Shown: positions 44,701 through 56,700 of the stretch, piece after piece
Numbering within the stretch: position 1 is the stretch's first letter
How the letters are laid out: every line of letters starts with the position of its first letter
DNA from: Numida meleagris
Lineage: Eukaryota; Chordata; Aves; Galliformes; Numididae
Assembly: GCF_002078875.1 (NCBI RefSeq)
Contig: NC_034411.1
Span: forward strand, 186,001 to 250,000
DNA: 64,000 nucleotides
Reading direction: 5' to 3'
Program-made: the position numbers and the translations under genes
Notes under the pieces: generated by a model
Database searches by the model: none
Seen by the model: the letters and a program-made list of their open reading frames with translations, nothing else
Told to the model about the DNA's origin: nothing

Positions 44701-47700
44701 TGCAATTTTATTTTCTCATCTGAACATCCAAAGCGTTAGAGAGCTTTTTATTGTAACCTGACACAGTACAGTGAAAAGACTTTTAATTTTGGCATTCTAC
44801 ACAATTTGGAGACTCTAGGCTGAATAAACAAATTCCTTAAAACTTATGATCTCTAGTTTACAAATCTCAGCTGACCTCTCTATTTGTATAGGCACATGGG
44901 ACGTTAGAACATCACCAGTGGCAGATTCTGGGTGGTGCTTTGGAAAAAATGATGGATTCTTTCACATCGCAAATGAAAACAATTTTGACCACAAGATTCA
45001 ATAAAAAATAAACCATCAACAGTTTGAATTAACTCGCAGTGTTTGCCCTTTCCCCTAATGTCCGAATATTTTACATATACATTTATATTTGTTAATCTGA
45101 CAGGAAAAAATGAAGTCCTTTCACTGCTGCTCTTTGCATTTCTGCCCAGTACCGGCCGTAACGCCGCTGTGCTGGTGCAGGCCGCGCCGACTGCTTTGTT
45201 CTCTGGTGACAGCTGAAAAGCACATTCTCAGGTGTAAAGATTTGCAGGGACTAGATCTGGCTGCCTCATACCAACCCGACACATCATTAACCGCTCGAGC
45301 CAAAGCACAGTGGATGCAGTACAAGTCTTTGCAGGGAATTTGCTACGCTTCGCGTGTACTCCTAGCCTCTACAGAAGTTGAAAACGAAATGGCTGTAATG
45401 CTCACACAGATTAAACCCTTTTGAAGTGTGCACAGTGTTGCGGAACAGAGAGAAGTGATTGCATCCATAAGAACCTCACAGGAGTAAACCTAACATGAGC
45501 GAGCTTTTAAGGTGGATTCGTTAAAATGCATGAAGTCCTCGTGGAGTCACTTGCATCCCTGGTTTGATTTCCGTTGAGTTTATTTTTCTATGGAATAATA
45601 AGCTACTCAGCTAAACCAAAACAAACTAGATTGACTTATGCGCTCAGGGTCTTTGATTTCTGTCCCAATGGTAAGTTCAGTTTGAAAGAAAAACAATTAT
45701 TGAGAAGTTGTGTTTGCCTGCTAACCTCCCGCCTCAGTTGGAAACTGCTGGAGGATTTGACGCTATGGCCACAAGGATCTGTGTTTACAAGAAGGACCTT
45801 TTCTTGAGGCTTATTTCAAGGAAATCTTGAAATGAGGCTGTCCTCAGCTTCTTACTTCAGTCAGTGTCCTGACCTGGGCTGCAGCTCACCAGTGAGTGGG
45901 CACATATGTCCCATCCGACTTTGATTTGCCATGAAAATGCCTATTAGTATGTGGCATGATCTTGGTGGATTTTATTACTGTTGTTGCTATGCGCTATCAT
46001 GGTTCTTTTTGCTATTTTGGCTGGTTTTGCTGGATGGCTTTTTTTTTGAGATAGTTGCTAGGCAAGCTAGGTAAAGAGGTACGTGGGGAAAAGTACTGAC
46101 AGGAGTTCTTCGAGAACTCCAGCCCTTTTTTTTTTTCTTTTTTTTTTTCTTTTTGTTGTGATTTTAACTACATATTCACTGACCTGGCTAAGGTGAGAAG
46201 TGGAGGCAGACAGGAGGTTGCCATGCTTAGAGAAGTCCTACTCACATCTGTGCAAAGGACTTGGTAATATGAAGGGAAATTAACTGGTAGCCTAAAGATC
46301 CTTTTATGTAAGTGCTTCAAGGAAAATACTGTGGGAGGAGAACAACAGGCAACTATGCTAGGAAGGTTCCAGTGCTGGAACATTCAGTTCTGAAATCTTG
46401 AGTATTGCAATAATTACAGCTATGTCTACTATTGTGATTGATACAAAAGGGTGAGGAAATGCGTGAAGATTTCAGTGTTGGAAGTGGTGCCAGATGTGAA
46501 TTGCATTGGTGTGATACCAAAGGCAGCCCAGCCCTTGTGGAGTAAAGAAAGAAGCACTGGTGGATTTGGCAGCATGATATTGCTGCACAGATCTCTGCAT
46601 CTACACTCAGTGAGGCCCAAAGAAATGTTAAGCTTCTTGGCGCGCATCAGTGTGACCTGAATCATCCTCCACTAGAGAAATATTCTTTCTAATCGCACTG
46701 AAAGTTATTGAAGCAATAGGGGAGTGGAAGTTGTAGAAAGGAAGCAGCATCGATGCTGGAGGTCTGCTTGGGATGAGGTAGATCAGCACCATTTTTCTCA
46801 AGTGTGCTAGCATTACTGAACAGTGTATACAAACACGTGCATTTCCCCCCCCTCGTGAGAAACACCATCACATTACACTGGCCTTGCCAGTACTGACCTG
46901 AGATTGCCACTTACTTCTTTGTTCATAGTTCTTGAATGGATAGACTGTCCCGAGTTGCTTAGGGTGTGACTGAACTCTCATCTGAAGCTTTCGGATTATT
47001 CTGTCAGTTATGTCCCTACTGTATGAAAATTGATAACTCCTACGTCTTCACTATGCTAAGAACTTGTTTTTCCAGTTTAAATCAGGCTTCTCCAATCTGT
47101 TAGATTCCTAGCTTGTTTATCGTAAATTGCACTGTGCCCTCAGATTCTGACAGCAATTTGGAAACTGCATCAATTCCTACTTTAATCTGTATCAAATGCA
47201 ATAAATACTGGGATGAGACAGTGATTACACAAAGCATGTGTTTTTCCTTAAATCCTACCATCTCATTCCATTTGATCTTTCTTGACAAAATCCCTGGCCT
47301 TAAACATGAAAAGGAAATGAGGGCATTGGGAAGCCATTCTTTTGGTTTCCACCTATTGCAGACACACACGACCAGACTGACTTGACAACTGCAAAGACGT
47401 AGCAAAGCTGGGGCAAGGCTGTGACAGAAACTCCTACAAGAACATCACAGAGCTCACCAGCTTTAATCCTAAGAGAAAGATAAATTTGTTTGACCTTTCC
47501 TCTAGCATGAATGTTTAATAACATGTGTACGTGCATGTGTATTTATAATAATTAAAAAAATTAAAACAAGACACTCCGCTGCACACACTTGTCTCTCTGG
47601 GGAGAGGGTGAGAGAACAAACATGTGACAGATGTTTGTCATGTTGCTTAATGCACTACTGGAAAGCACTCAAGATACCACAGTGATGAGTGCAGTATAAG

Positions 47701-50700
47701 AAACAGATCTAGAAAGAAAATAACGGGCTTTTACAAGCTCATTCTTGAGCATCTTTGCTCTGCATCTTCTTTTCCAAATTTAGTGTCATCATGACAAAGT
47801 TTGTTTCTGTGTTTCAGCAACTGATGCCACAGCTGAAACTTCAATCTCACGCAAGAATCTTGTCAGCTGCATGTGAAAACTCATTCCTTAGCAAGTTTAA
47901 ATTTCATTTCTACATATTACACATTTGCTCACCCAGGTAGGCAGTTTAAATTACATTGGTAACCCATAATGAAAATGAGCTTCTCTTAGCATCACCCTTT
48001 CTTTATTTCTTTATATTTTCTAGTCTCAACTAATCTTTTAAAGAGCTGCTCTGTTCACTACAGATAAACAAGAGCAGTAGGTTTGTGTTAAACTGTTAAA
48101 AGAACCTGATTGGTATTTGACCATTGATACATGCAACATATGAAATATAGATGAATTCTTAAACTCGCTGCATCTGAGTCTAAGATGTTGCTCAAATAAT
48201 AGATAATTACTTTGACATCGATGCTGTGATTACTTAATGCTTACATAGAAGACAAAAAGAGATGCAGAAGGTTTAGTAGCTGAGCCCATGACAGCAAAGA
48301 GCATGGCTCAGAAGCTGAGCTCTCCAAACCATGCCAGAACAAGCACCACCAGTTGGGCTTCTCCATTCTTATCTACCTGTTGCTGCCCCTTGAGTATTAA
48401 AGCCCATGGGCCTTTATGGGAAGCCACTGTGAGACAGATGCTGCTGTGTGGCTCTGGGTACTAATATAAGCTTTTATATAAATATGTATTTTGTGATGGA
48501 GGTTTAATTATTTGTCTTGAGTGTCAAAACATTTCAAAGACATTCTATCTCTGATTAGCCAGACTACCTAGCCTTATCCCATTGAGCCAGTACACATTCT
48601 GTTGTGGCTGATGCCATTTTATTCCCTGACAATTATTCTCTGGGCAGTCACAGCCTAGTAGTTGCACAATTTCCTCTGAAATAAACTGAGGCTCTCTAAC
48701 TATCCTTATGCAGATCCCATGTATCTGAGCTGGGTTATCTTCAGCCTCTTGATTACTGTAGTATTTACGCAGCCTTCCAGTAGCCTGACTGAGAGCAAGC
48801 TGATATTATGGGATGTATTTTTACTTTAAACAGTTATCTATCTATCTGTAAACGTACAATGTTTATTAAATTGGTATTGGGATTCAGTGCTTGAATTTCC
48901 CTATGTTGCTTACAGTACCCAGAATACTACCTTGAGAGAATGTTACAGTTTGACAGTCAAGTACCTGGAGAGTAGACAGTCATCATTTGGACCCATTATA
49001 GATAAGAATTATGACAGTCTTTAATTGTATGAATCTCACATTCTGTTCTCAGGCTTGTTCTCAAGTCAAATGTTACCATTCCCAGAAAGTGTTGAGAGGT
49101 ACAGTACTTTGTCCTCGGGGAATGCTGTGACAGTGCAGAAATTGCAACCATTACTGCTGTATAAAAACCTTAAATTAATTTAAAGAGTCAGAGTTAATGG
49201 AGAAAGGAGAGAAGAATGTTACAATTAAGGACAATGGTCTCTCTGTTCAGTTACCTGCAAGCCACATGGCTCTTTCAGAAGCGTATACAGAAATCCTCAA
49301 CTATACCATAGAAAATACGGCTGTCAGACCCCCTTAATTCATCCCAATACAAATGCTGCCTTTTGCAGTCATCTCCTGGGCTCTTCTGGAGGGTTCATTT
49401 CAGAGGACTTTCATACCGACAACCATCTACTGATTAAGATGACACTGATTTGCAAAGGCTACTGTTTGAAGTTTCCAAAGGAATAACCATGGAGGGCAGC
49501 AGAGCTTGCTCTTCTATTCCTTCAAAATATAAACCAACTTGCATTTCATAGTTTTAATTCCACAAGCCTCACTAATAGCTATACCCAGTGATTCCCTCAT
49601 TTTCCAAAAATGTACCCACACTCCCTCTTGCAGTGATTTACACAATTATGTCCTTCCACTGCTGACTTTGGCAGCCTGCTCTATATTTCAACCACTGGTT
49701 GTGTACAGAAATTTAGCTTGACCTGCTTTTTAGCTATAGCTTTCTCTAAGTCTAGTATATGGTTCCCTGTTTTAGAACTAGTTAGTTTTTCTACTTCTTC
49801 CCTGCGATCCATTTTCTCAGGCTCTTATCTATATCCATAAAATTCTTTCCTAGTCTCATTCTGAGCTACAAACCTGGCTCAGTTCCCTTCATGCTGTGAC
49901 TCACTTTTCCCAAACCCCCTGACTCATGCTGCCTGCTCACTTATGCAACAGCTTAATCTCTGTAATTTTCTTCATATCTTTATGAGAAGTACATAAATTC
50001 ACAAGATGCATTTCACCAGTGCTTCAAACTTTTGTAGAAAAAAGTTCAATCCCAACTGTCCTTTGTCTTCTTTAAGCCACTTAAATCTTTTCTCCTCTAG
50101 CTCGTACCTAGCTGTGTTCTTAACTAACTCAAGTGTGCCTTACTCTTGGGACTGCGCTGCTCACTGGTTCTCAACTTGCTGCAGTTTACTACACTATTTT
50201 CCTGCTCCGTTTGCATATTTATGTGTTGGAACCAGTCAGAAAATGCCCATGGGTCTCCTTCTCTATTCTGCTCTGTAGCAACCCTGCAAGCAGAATATTC
50301 CACCAGATCAAGAAGGGGGCTAGTGACCTTACAGGATTCAAATTCTTTCTTCTGTCCCTGCTGAGCAGCGCCAGCGGAGCAGCTCCTGAATGGTTTATAC
50401 AAACCAAAACCCAGAATAACTCCAACCATGTCAGTGTTGCACTTGTCACTGACTTCAGTGAAGCTGTTTCTCAATGTTTTGAATGTAAATGATAAATATT
50501 TTGGTTAATCAGTTTAAATTTTCTGAATTCTCAGTATGAGTGAGAACAGAAAATGACTCAGTCTATTTTTCTAATAGATACAGCTGAACTGAAAACACTG
50601 CCTCCCACAGAAGCAATGGCACCAGTGAGTCTGATGTCAGACATACAACGATCTGCACAGCCTCGCAGGTATCTCGGACAGCTTACTTAACTTCAGATTT

Positions 50701-53700
50701 CTGTAATACCGTTCACTTTTTATCCCTTTCATTAGCTTCCCTTCTCTGCCCGTTAGATATTTTGTATTAGTATTTCTCAGAAATGACCAGGTAAGGGTAA
50801 AATATTTGAAGAAATTAGACCACTAAACTTCCATTAGCGTGGGCTTACTTTATTGTACCAAATTAAGTATGCGGTCCCTTATTTATGCTTCTTATATTGT
50901 TCTTGCAACTGAAGCCAAGCTCACTGCTATGTCGTTTCCTGGATCCTCCCTGATCCTTTCTTACACATAGGAACAACATTAGCAACCTCCAAATTCCCTG
51001 GTTCCCTCCCCAGCCTTAGCAAGCTATCAACAATTTCTGTCAAAGGCTTTTCTATTTCCCTTGCTACTTCCTTCAACATTTGGGATGTTATTCATCTGGG
51101 CTGAATGCCCAGACAACTTTTAACTCATTGGTGTTGGGAGGCTGTGTTTTGTGGTGGTAAATACCAGCAGAAAATCTGTTTCGTAACATCAGGTTGGTAG
51201 GTACCAAGAGACTAAATATTTGGAGGAATTTCTCACTTCTGGAGTGGCAGAACCTACTAATACCAGAGACTTGCACTGTAACAGTGCAGTCACTATCCAG
51301 TGGTGTCATGAGGTAGCGTCTATAATTCTCTATAATGCTGTAGCAGCCCATAAACTCCCTTTTTATTGCTGTTTTTTTTCTCCTTCCTTTTAAATTTTCC
51401 TTTGGCCCTTTCATGTTAAGTACATTGGACTGATTGCCCTGGTAACGAGCTTTCACAGTTGAGCGAAGGTAACCTGCACAAATGCTTGTTTGCACAAGAA
51501 AAATATAAGCAGGAGCCAAGACCTACATTTAAGCAAATAAGTGAGGTAGAATGTTTAAATTGAAATGATTTTCATGAAAAGTGGTGTAACTTCTTTTGGT
51601 AAGCTGAAACGTTCTCTCGCCTATTTGTGAGTACAGCAAAGTGAACTTGTAGATTTGTCTTCTAGTACTACTGGACATCCTGGTGTAACAGAATAGAAGT
51701 AATACAAATTATTAATGCAGAAAGTGTGGAAAAAAACAACCTAATGCAGTGCAACTTCATAGTTCCTTGCACAATTTCTGTCTTTTGACTGAAGAAGCGT
51801 TAGCTACTACGAATTTGGGAAAGTTTACCCAAGCATAGTGATTTCATGAAGATGAAGGTACAGGAGAAGCATCCTTTCTCTATTTACTCAACAGAGTTAA
51901 CAAGGGATCAAGCTGTAATAATCAAGTCTGGACTGCAGTACTTTGTCACAATTATGTATTGTCTTTGGTATGTCCAAACTGAATTGACTTCTCACATAGA
52001 ATAGCTAAATAAAGGAGTGAGCCATAGCTTTCAGCACTAGAACATCCCCCACTTGTTTGTTTGGGAGTGGCAGGCAGCTGAGAAGAAAAAAAAAAATGAA
52101 TGAAGCTTTGAACTGATGCATTACTTCCTTTCTTCTCCACTTTGCCTCCATCTGTAGCTTCCTTCTCTAGAGCAGTATGCCATGCAGTCTGCAAACCGCA
52201 GTGCAAAAGGTAAACTGCTTTTGATTCTGAGATTGCATTTGGCTATGATCAACAGTGAGATGCTGTGTGCAAAATGTTTTTGCTATCCGTAACATAACAA
52301 AATAGTTAGAATTGCCAAGTTTGGGACAGTGCTTCAGTAGTAAGAAGATCACAGAATCATAGAATCACTAAGGTTGGAAAAGACCTCTAAGATCATCCAG
52401 TCCAACTGTCAACCCACCCCCACCGTGCCACTGACCACGTCCCTCAGTGCCACATCTCCAGGTTTCTTGAACACCTCCAGGGATGGGAACTCCACCATTT
52501 CCCTGGGCAGCCTGTGCCATGTGCCTCACCGCTCTTCTGGAGAAGAAATTTTTCCTAATATCCAATGTGAAGTAGTATCCAAACATATATTCTGTTCCCC
52601 CGCTTTCTGCACAGTAGCTGTCCTTGCTGGAAATGGCATGGCAAGTTAAAAACCTAATGCTGTACTATAATTTAAACAACTTCTACATTGTGCTGTATAT
52701 TTTACTTCAGGCCCCTACCAGTACAAGCCATGGCTCATCCAAAACTGTAGGAGTGTGCTCTGCTAAAGGGATGTACTTCGTTATCAAGCCACAACCATAG
52801 GTTATTAAATGAAGCTATACAGAAAGCACTGCTCAAGTGATAGCAGTTAAAATGGTTATTACAATTAAAAGTAGTATGGCTAACATGAGAACAACATTAG
52901 TCTAATACAAGGCCATAAAAACCATTGCCAAGAATCAACAGCATTTTCTATCCATGATACTTCAACACGTATTTCTGAAAACAACAACACAGGTGTAACA
53001 TATGTCTATGTTCAAAGCTACTCACAGGGAAGAATACATTTTTTTTCCCCAATAGAAGAACAAAATGTTAACTATTAGCCTCTCTGTTCATCAAAAAGGC
53101 AAATATTTCACGTTTTTGATCTATGTGGATTTAAAACTTGTATTTTTCTGGGGCCATAAATGGGGGCATACTTGCTTTCAAGTTGAATCCAGTAACTTAG
53201 TGCAATGCATCTGTGAATCTCAGAGTGCTTCAAAATGTGAGTTGTCATAACGGTAAACTTTTTTGACTTACATTGCAAAAGCTTATTTTTACTTTCCGGA
53301 GAGCATTTCCTGCTGTTGCTTTCTTGTGATTTTGTGCTAGAGGTCTAACTTGTGCATTTTGGTTCATGCCTGCCTAAGTGAGGATCACCCACCCATGATG
53401 ACCAATACACTTGGACTATACTCAAAAACAACAAGGGTGGATTAAACTATTCCATTATTGCAGATGAAAGAGTTCTCCCCGACATCTGGCATATCATCTT
53501 CAAAACTGATATGGAACACTTCCATAAATTCAGCTTAACATTGTTTTTGTGAGTGTTCCAAAGTATTTTTAACATGAAGAAATAGCATGCAAACTAATTT
53601 CCTATTTGAAAAGTAAATGTCTTGTTCTTATTCCTTAATTCATCCAGTTATTTAAAAAAAAGAAAAAAAAAAAAAAAAGATGTTCACTTAACTTGAAGCA

Positions 53701-56700
53701 TACTGTTTTGTTTATTCAAGTTAATGGAAAAGCTAGTCAGTGTTTGATGTAAAGCTGCCCCCTTGCTTGAAAGAAAACCAAACAACTGGTTATGAATTAT
53801 GAATATCTCCTAATAGTTTCCAGAATTATCTGAAGGATGTATTTTTTTTCTTAATTACATACACTTAAAAGTTCCAAGTTCCCTATTCATTTCCATTTTG
53901 TTTATTTCTCTCCTTGGAAACCTCATAAGCATTTTCCTTTAGCGAGGCTTGACTGAACAAAATATTACTGCTACAACCTGTAATATTAGGGAAATAAAGG
54001 CCTGAAAGCTCATTGTGGTTTTTAATTAGGAAGTGGAAGAATCGCTTATTAAATCTTTGCAAGCCTTTTCACAGCACTTGTACTGGTAGCTGCTGAGTCC
54101 CTGCAGAGGAAAAGAGCGAGCTTCTACCCAAACAGGGTGCTTAAGAACACATTCCAACCCCCAACTTTTTTTTTTGCATGGCCTCAGAATAGCAGTTCCT
54201 GCAAAAAACGTTGCTTTCCTTTCATGCTGGCATGTCTTAAACTGTTCCAGCCCTAATCAGACATACTCGTGTGAGGCATCAGGTGTCTCCTTACTCCGAG
54301 GGAGGCATCTCCACGTGGGAGCTGCTGGCAAAGGTACCACAGTGGGGGATGCAGTCTGGTGAAAACCTGATGGGTCTGCGTGGCCATGCCATTGCCTCCT
54401 TGTCTTTCTGGCAGTAAAGGACTAGTTCTCACCAGAACAACTAATTAACACAGAAAGTTGACGGACTGACACTGCGATGTCCAACCCTATTCCAAAAGAA
54501 ACCAGCCTGATTTTTGTGGGTTATGAATGCAACTCAGTGGACAGCTGCTCCCTTGCTCACTTAAGATAAAAAGGGACCTTGAGGTATAAGGGGCTTAATA
54601 TGTAAGATAAGGGACTTAAAATATTTGATCTATTTTATCAATAAAATCTTACTCTCCTTATGCCTTTGCAGGCTGAATGAGCTGTTTCAGGAATTATAAC
54701 TGTAGTTCCCAAGCTGAAAACATTTAAGTTCAAGTCGAGTTCAAAAGCAATTATCAGAAGGAGAAAGCTTATCTAAATGATGATATTGTTTTTAGCACTA
54801 TCATCCTATCTGTTGGCAGTACCAACACGCTGCAATCTCCACAGCTCCCTACGTAAATAAGCAGATTCCTGATGCCGTTCCAACTTCAGAAATGCCTTTG
54901 AAAGCATTATTTAGTTATGAATTTTTCCTACATGTGTTTCTTTTAGTGTTGCTGTACGTACTCACAGATGCTCTGTTTTGGAGAAACGTATCCAAAACTT
55001 ATTTTTAAACTGCAGTCAGAGAGCACTGGCCTGTATATTACCTTCTCATGAAATCAAAATGTTGAAAGAAATTCCCTTCCATGCCCTCTACAGCTTTTGA
55101 GTGATAAAATAATAAAAGCAAAGAATGGAAATAGTACTTAAAAAAGACACATCAGTTGATTCAGTCCAAACTATACTCGAGGGAAGGGAGGGGATTGGAA
55201 GAGCTGGGATAGAAAAACACGATGTTCAGGTTGCACAGTTCAAGTGAAGAGAAATAGATGGGCAGAAGTTAAGACTGCTGTGACAATATTCATTTGACAG
55301 TGCTACAAAGAAGCAGTATGGCAAGGAATTGATCTAACAAACAGCAGGAATGGTGTGTTGCACATTTTGATCTGTCTCTTCTTTCCTTGCGAACTTCACA
55401 TTTGCATTAGCTGGCTCTCCTTTCAAATTTTGGTGGAAAATCCAACCTTCCATACAGTTCTTAAAGTGAAGGCTTAAAAGGAAGTTTTAAAAATCCTCGG
55501 TTCAAAAGAGAATGTTGATACATGAGAGAAAGCCAGGCAGGTTCAAAAGAGAGGCAGGGGCACCAGGGAAAGAGCAATGTATCATTTGAAAGTAAAAGAA
55601 AAAACAACAGCAAAACAAGCAGGATGAATATTTATGAAGAAAAATGAACGTCAGAGTTAAAAAGAGACGTTGTGATATAGGTGACTAACTGGAGTCTAAA
55701 GAAAAGAATGGGGAAAAGAGCGAGCCACATCCACGAGAGGCCCACTGACGCAGCTGCTTTTCACTTACAGATGTAGCATTTATTAAACACTATATTACAA
55801 TTCAAGACCGGCAGTGCGATCTGGTTTGATGATCAAGGTGCTTCGATGCTCTATTTTTGACCAGAGAGCTGGTAAGTACCTGCCAACGTCTGTCTGTCTG
55901 TCTGTCTGTTTCGCTGCCGTTTTTCCAATTCCAGCTATAATTTGAGCTGTCAGAAGAATGACGAAATACCAATTGCTGGTGCAACGGCACCCCGCATGGG
56001 ACGGCGTCCTGCTGGGATTGTGCGTGGCTGGGACACGGTGCGAGCAAGGCGGCAGCTCAAGGGAGAAGTTGGGGAGGTGTGGGCAGAGCAGGGATGGACG
56101 AGAAGAGTGACCGAAAGGAGGGCTGAGGGCGTGCAGTCTACTGAAGATTGTAAGTTGGAGTGGTGCTTGGGAAGTATTTGTTGTTCTTTCAAAAACCTGA
56201 CAAAAAAATCTCAAAACTGAGAATTATTATTATTTTTGGACCCAAGCTAAGGTTTTTCTGGGGTTTAGCCACGTTTTTTTTTTTTTTTTTTCCTGCGTTC
56301 GGGAACAAAAAAAGAAAAAAGATGCTGAAAAATACTTTGTTCTTTCAATGAGCCAGTAATAAATAAAAACTAACATTTCCCAAGGAAACTTCTGTTTTTA
56401 AAAGAGAGCTATTTTTTTTCTTCCAAATTACTTTGCATTGAAACTGCGATCAACTCCGCTCTCAAACTAGGGATCTGACTGCCCAGCTGCCTTTATGCAA
56501 TCGAACAGAAGTAGCAATTAGGACAGATCCCCCCCCCCCCCCCCTTTTTTTTTTTCCTTCTGGTCTTTAGCTGGGAAGTTTCATGGGTTTGCCTGAGAAT
56601 AGATGCTGTGCTGCCATAATCCTGGCACTTTCACTGAAAATGAGATTTTGGCAGTGTTTCCTAGCATAAGCAGAGTACTCCTGAAGTCTGCTCGCAGGGC

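Noticed and set aside
51088..51519. 143-codon minus-strand frame as a possible new gene
   Set aside because: Its end merges into the relic LINE reverse transcriptase, and the upstream portion shows no domain; more likely repeat remains.
55795..56214. 139-codon minus-strand open frame in the EFEMP1 intron
   Set aside because: It runs through the GTCT repeat and the CpG patch, has low-complexity TDRQTD-type sequence, no domain, and does not resemble the missing EFEMP1 exon.
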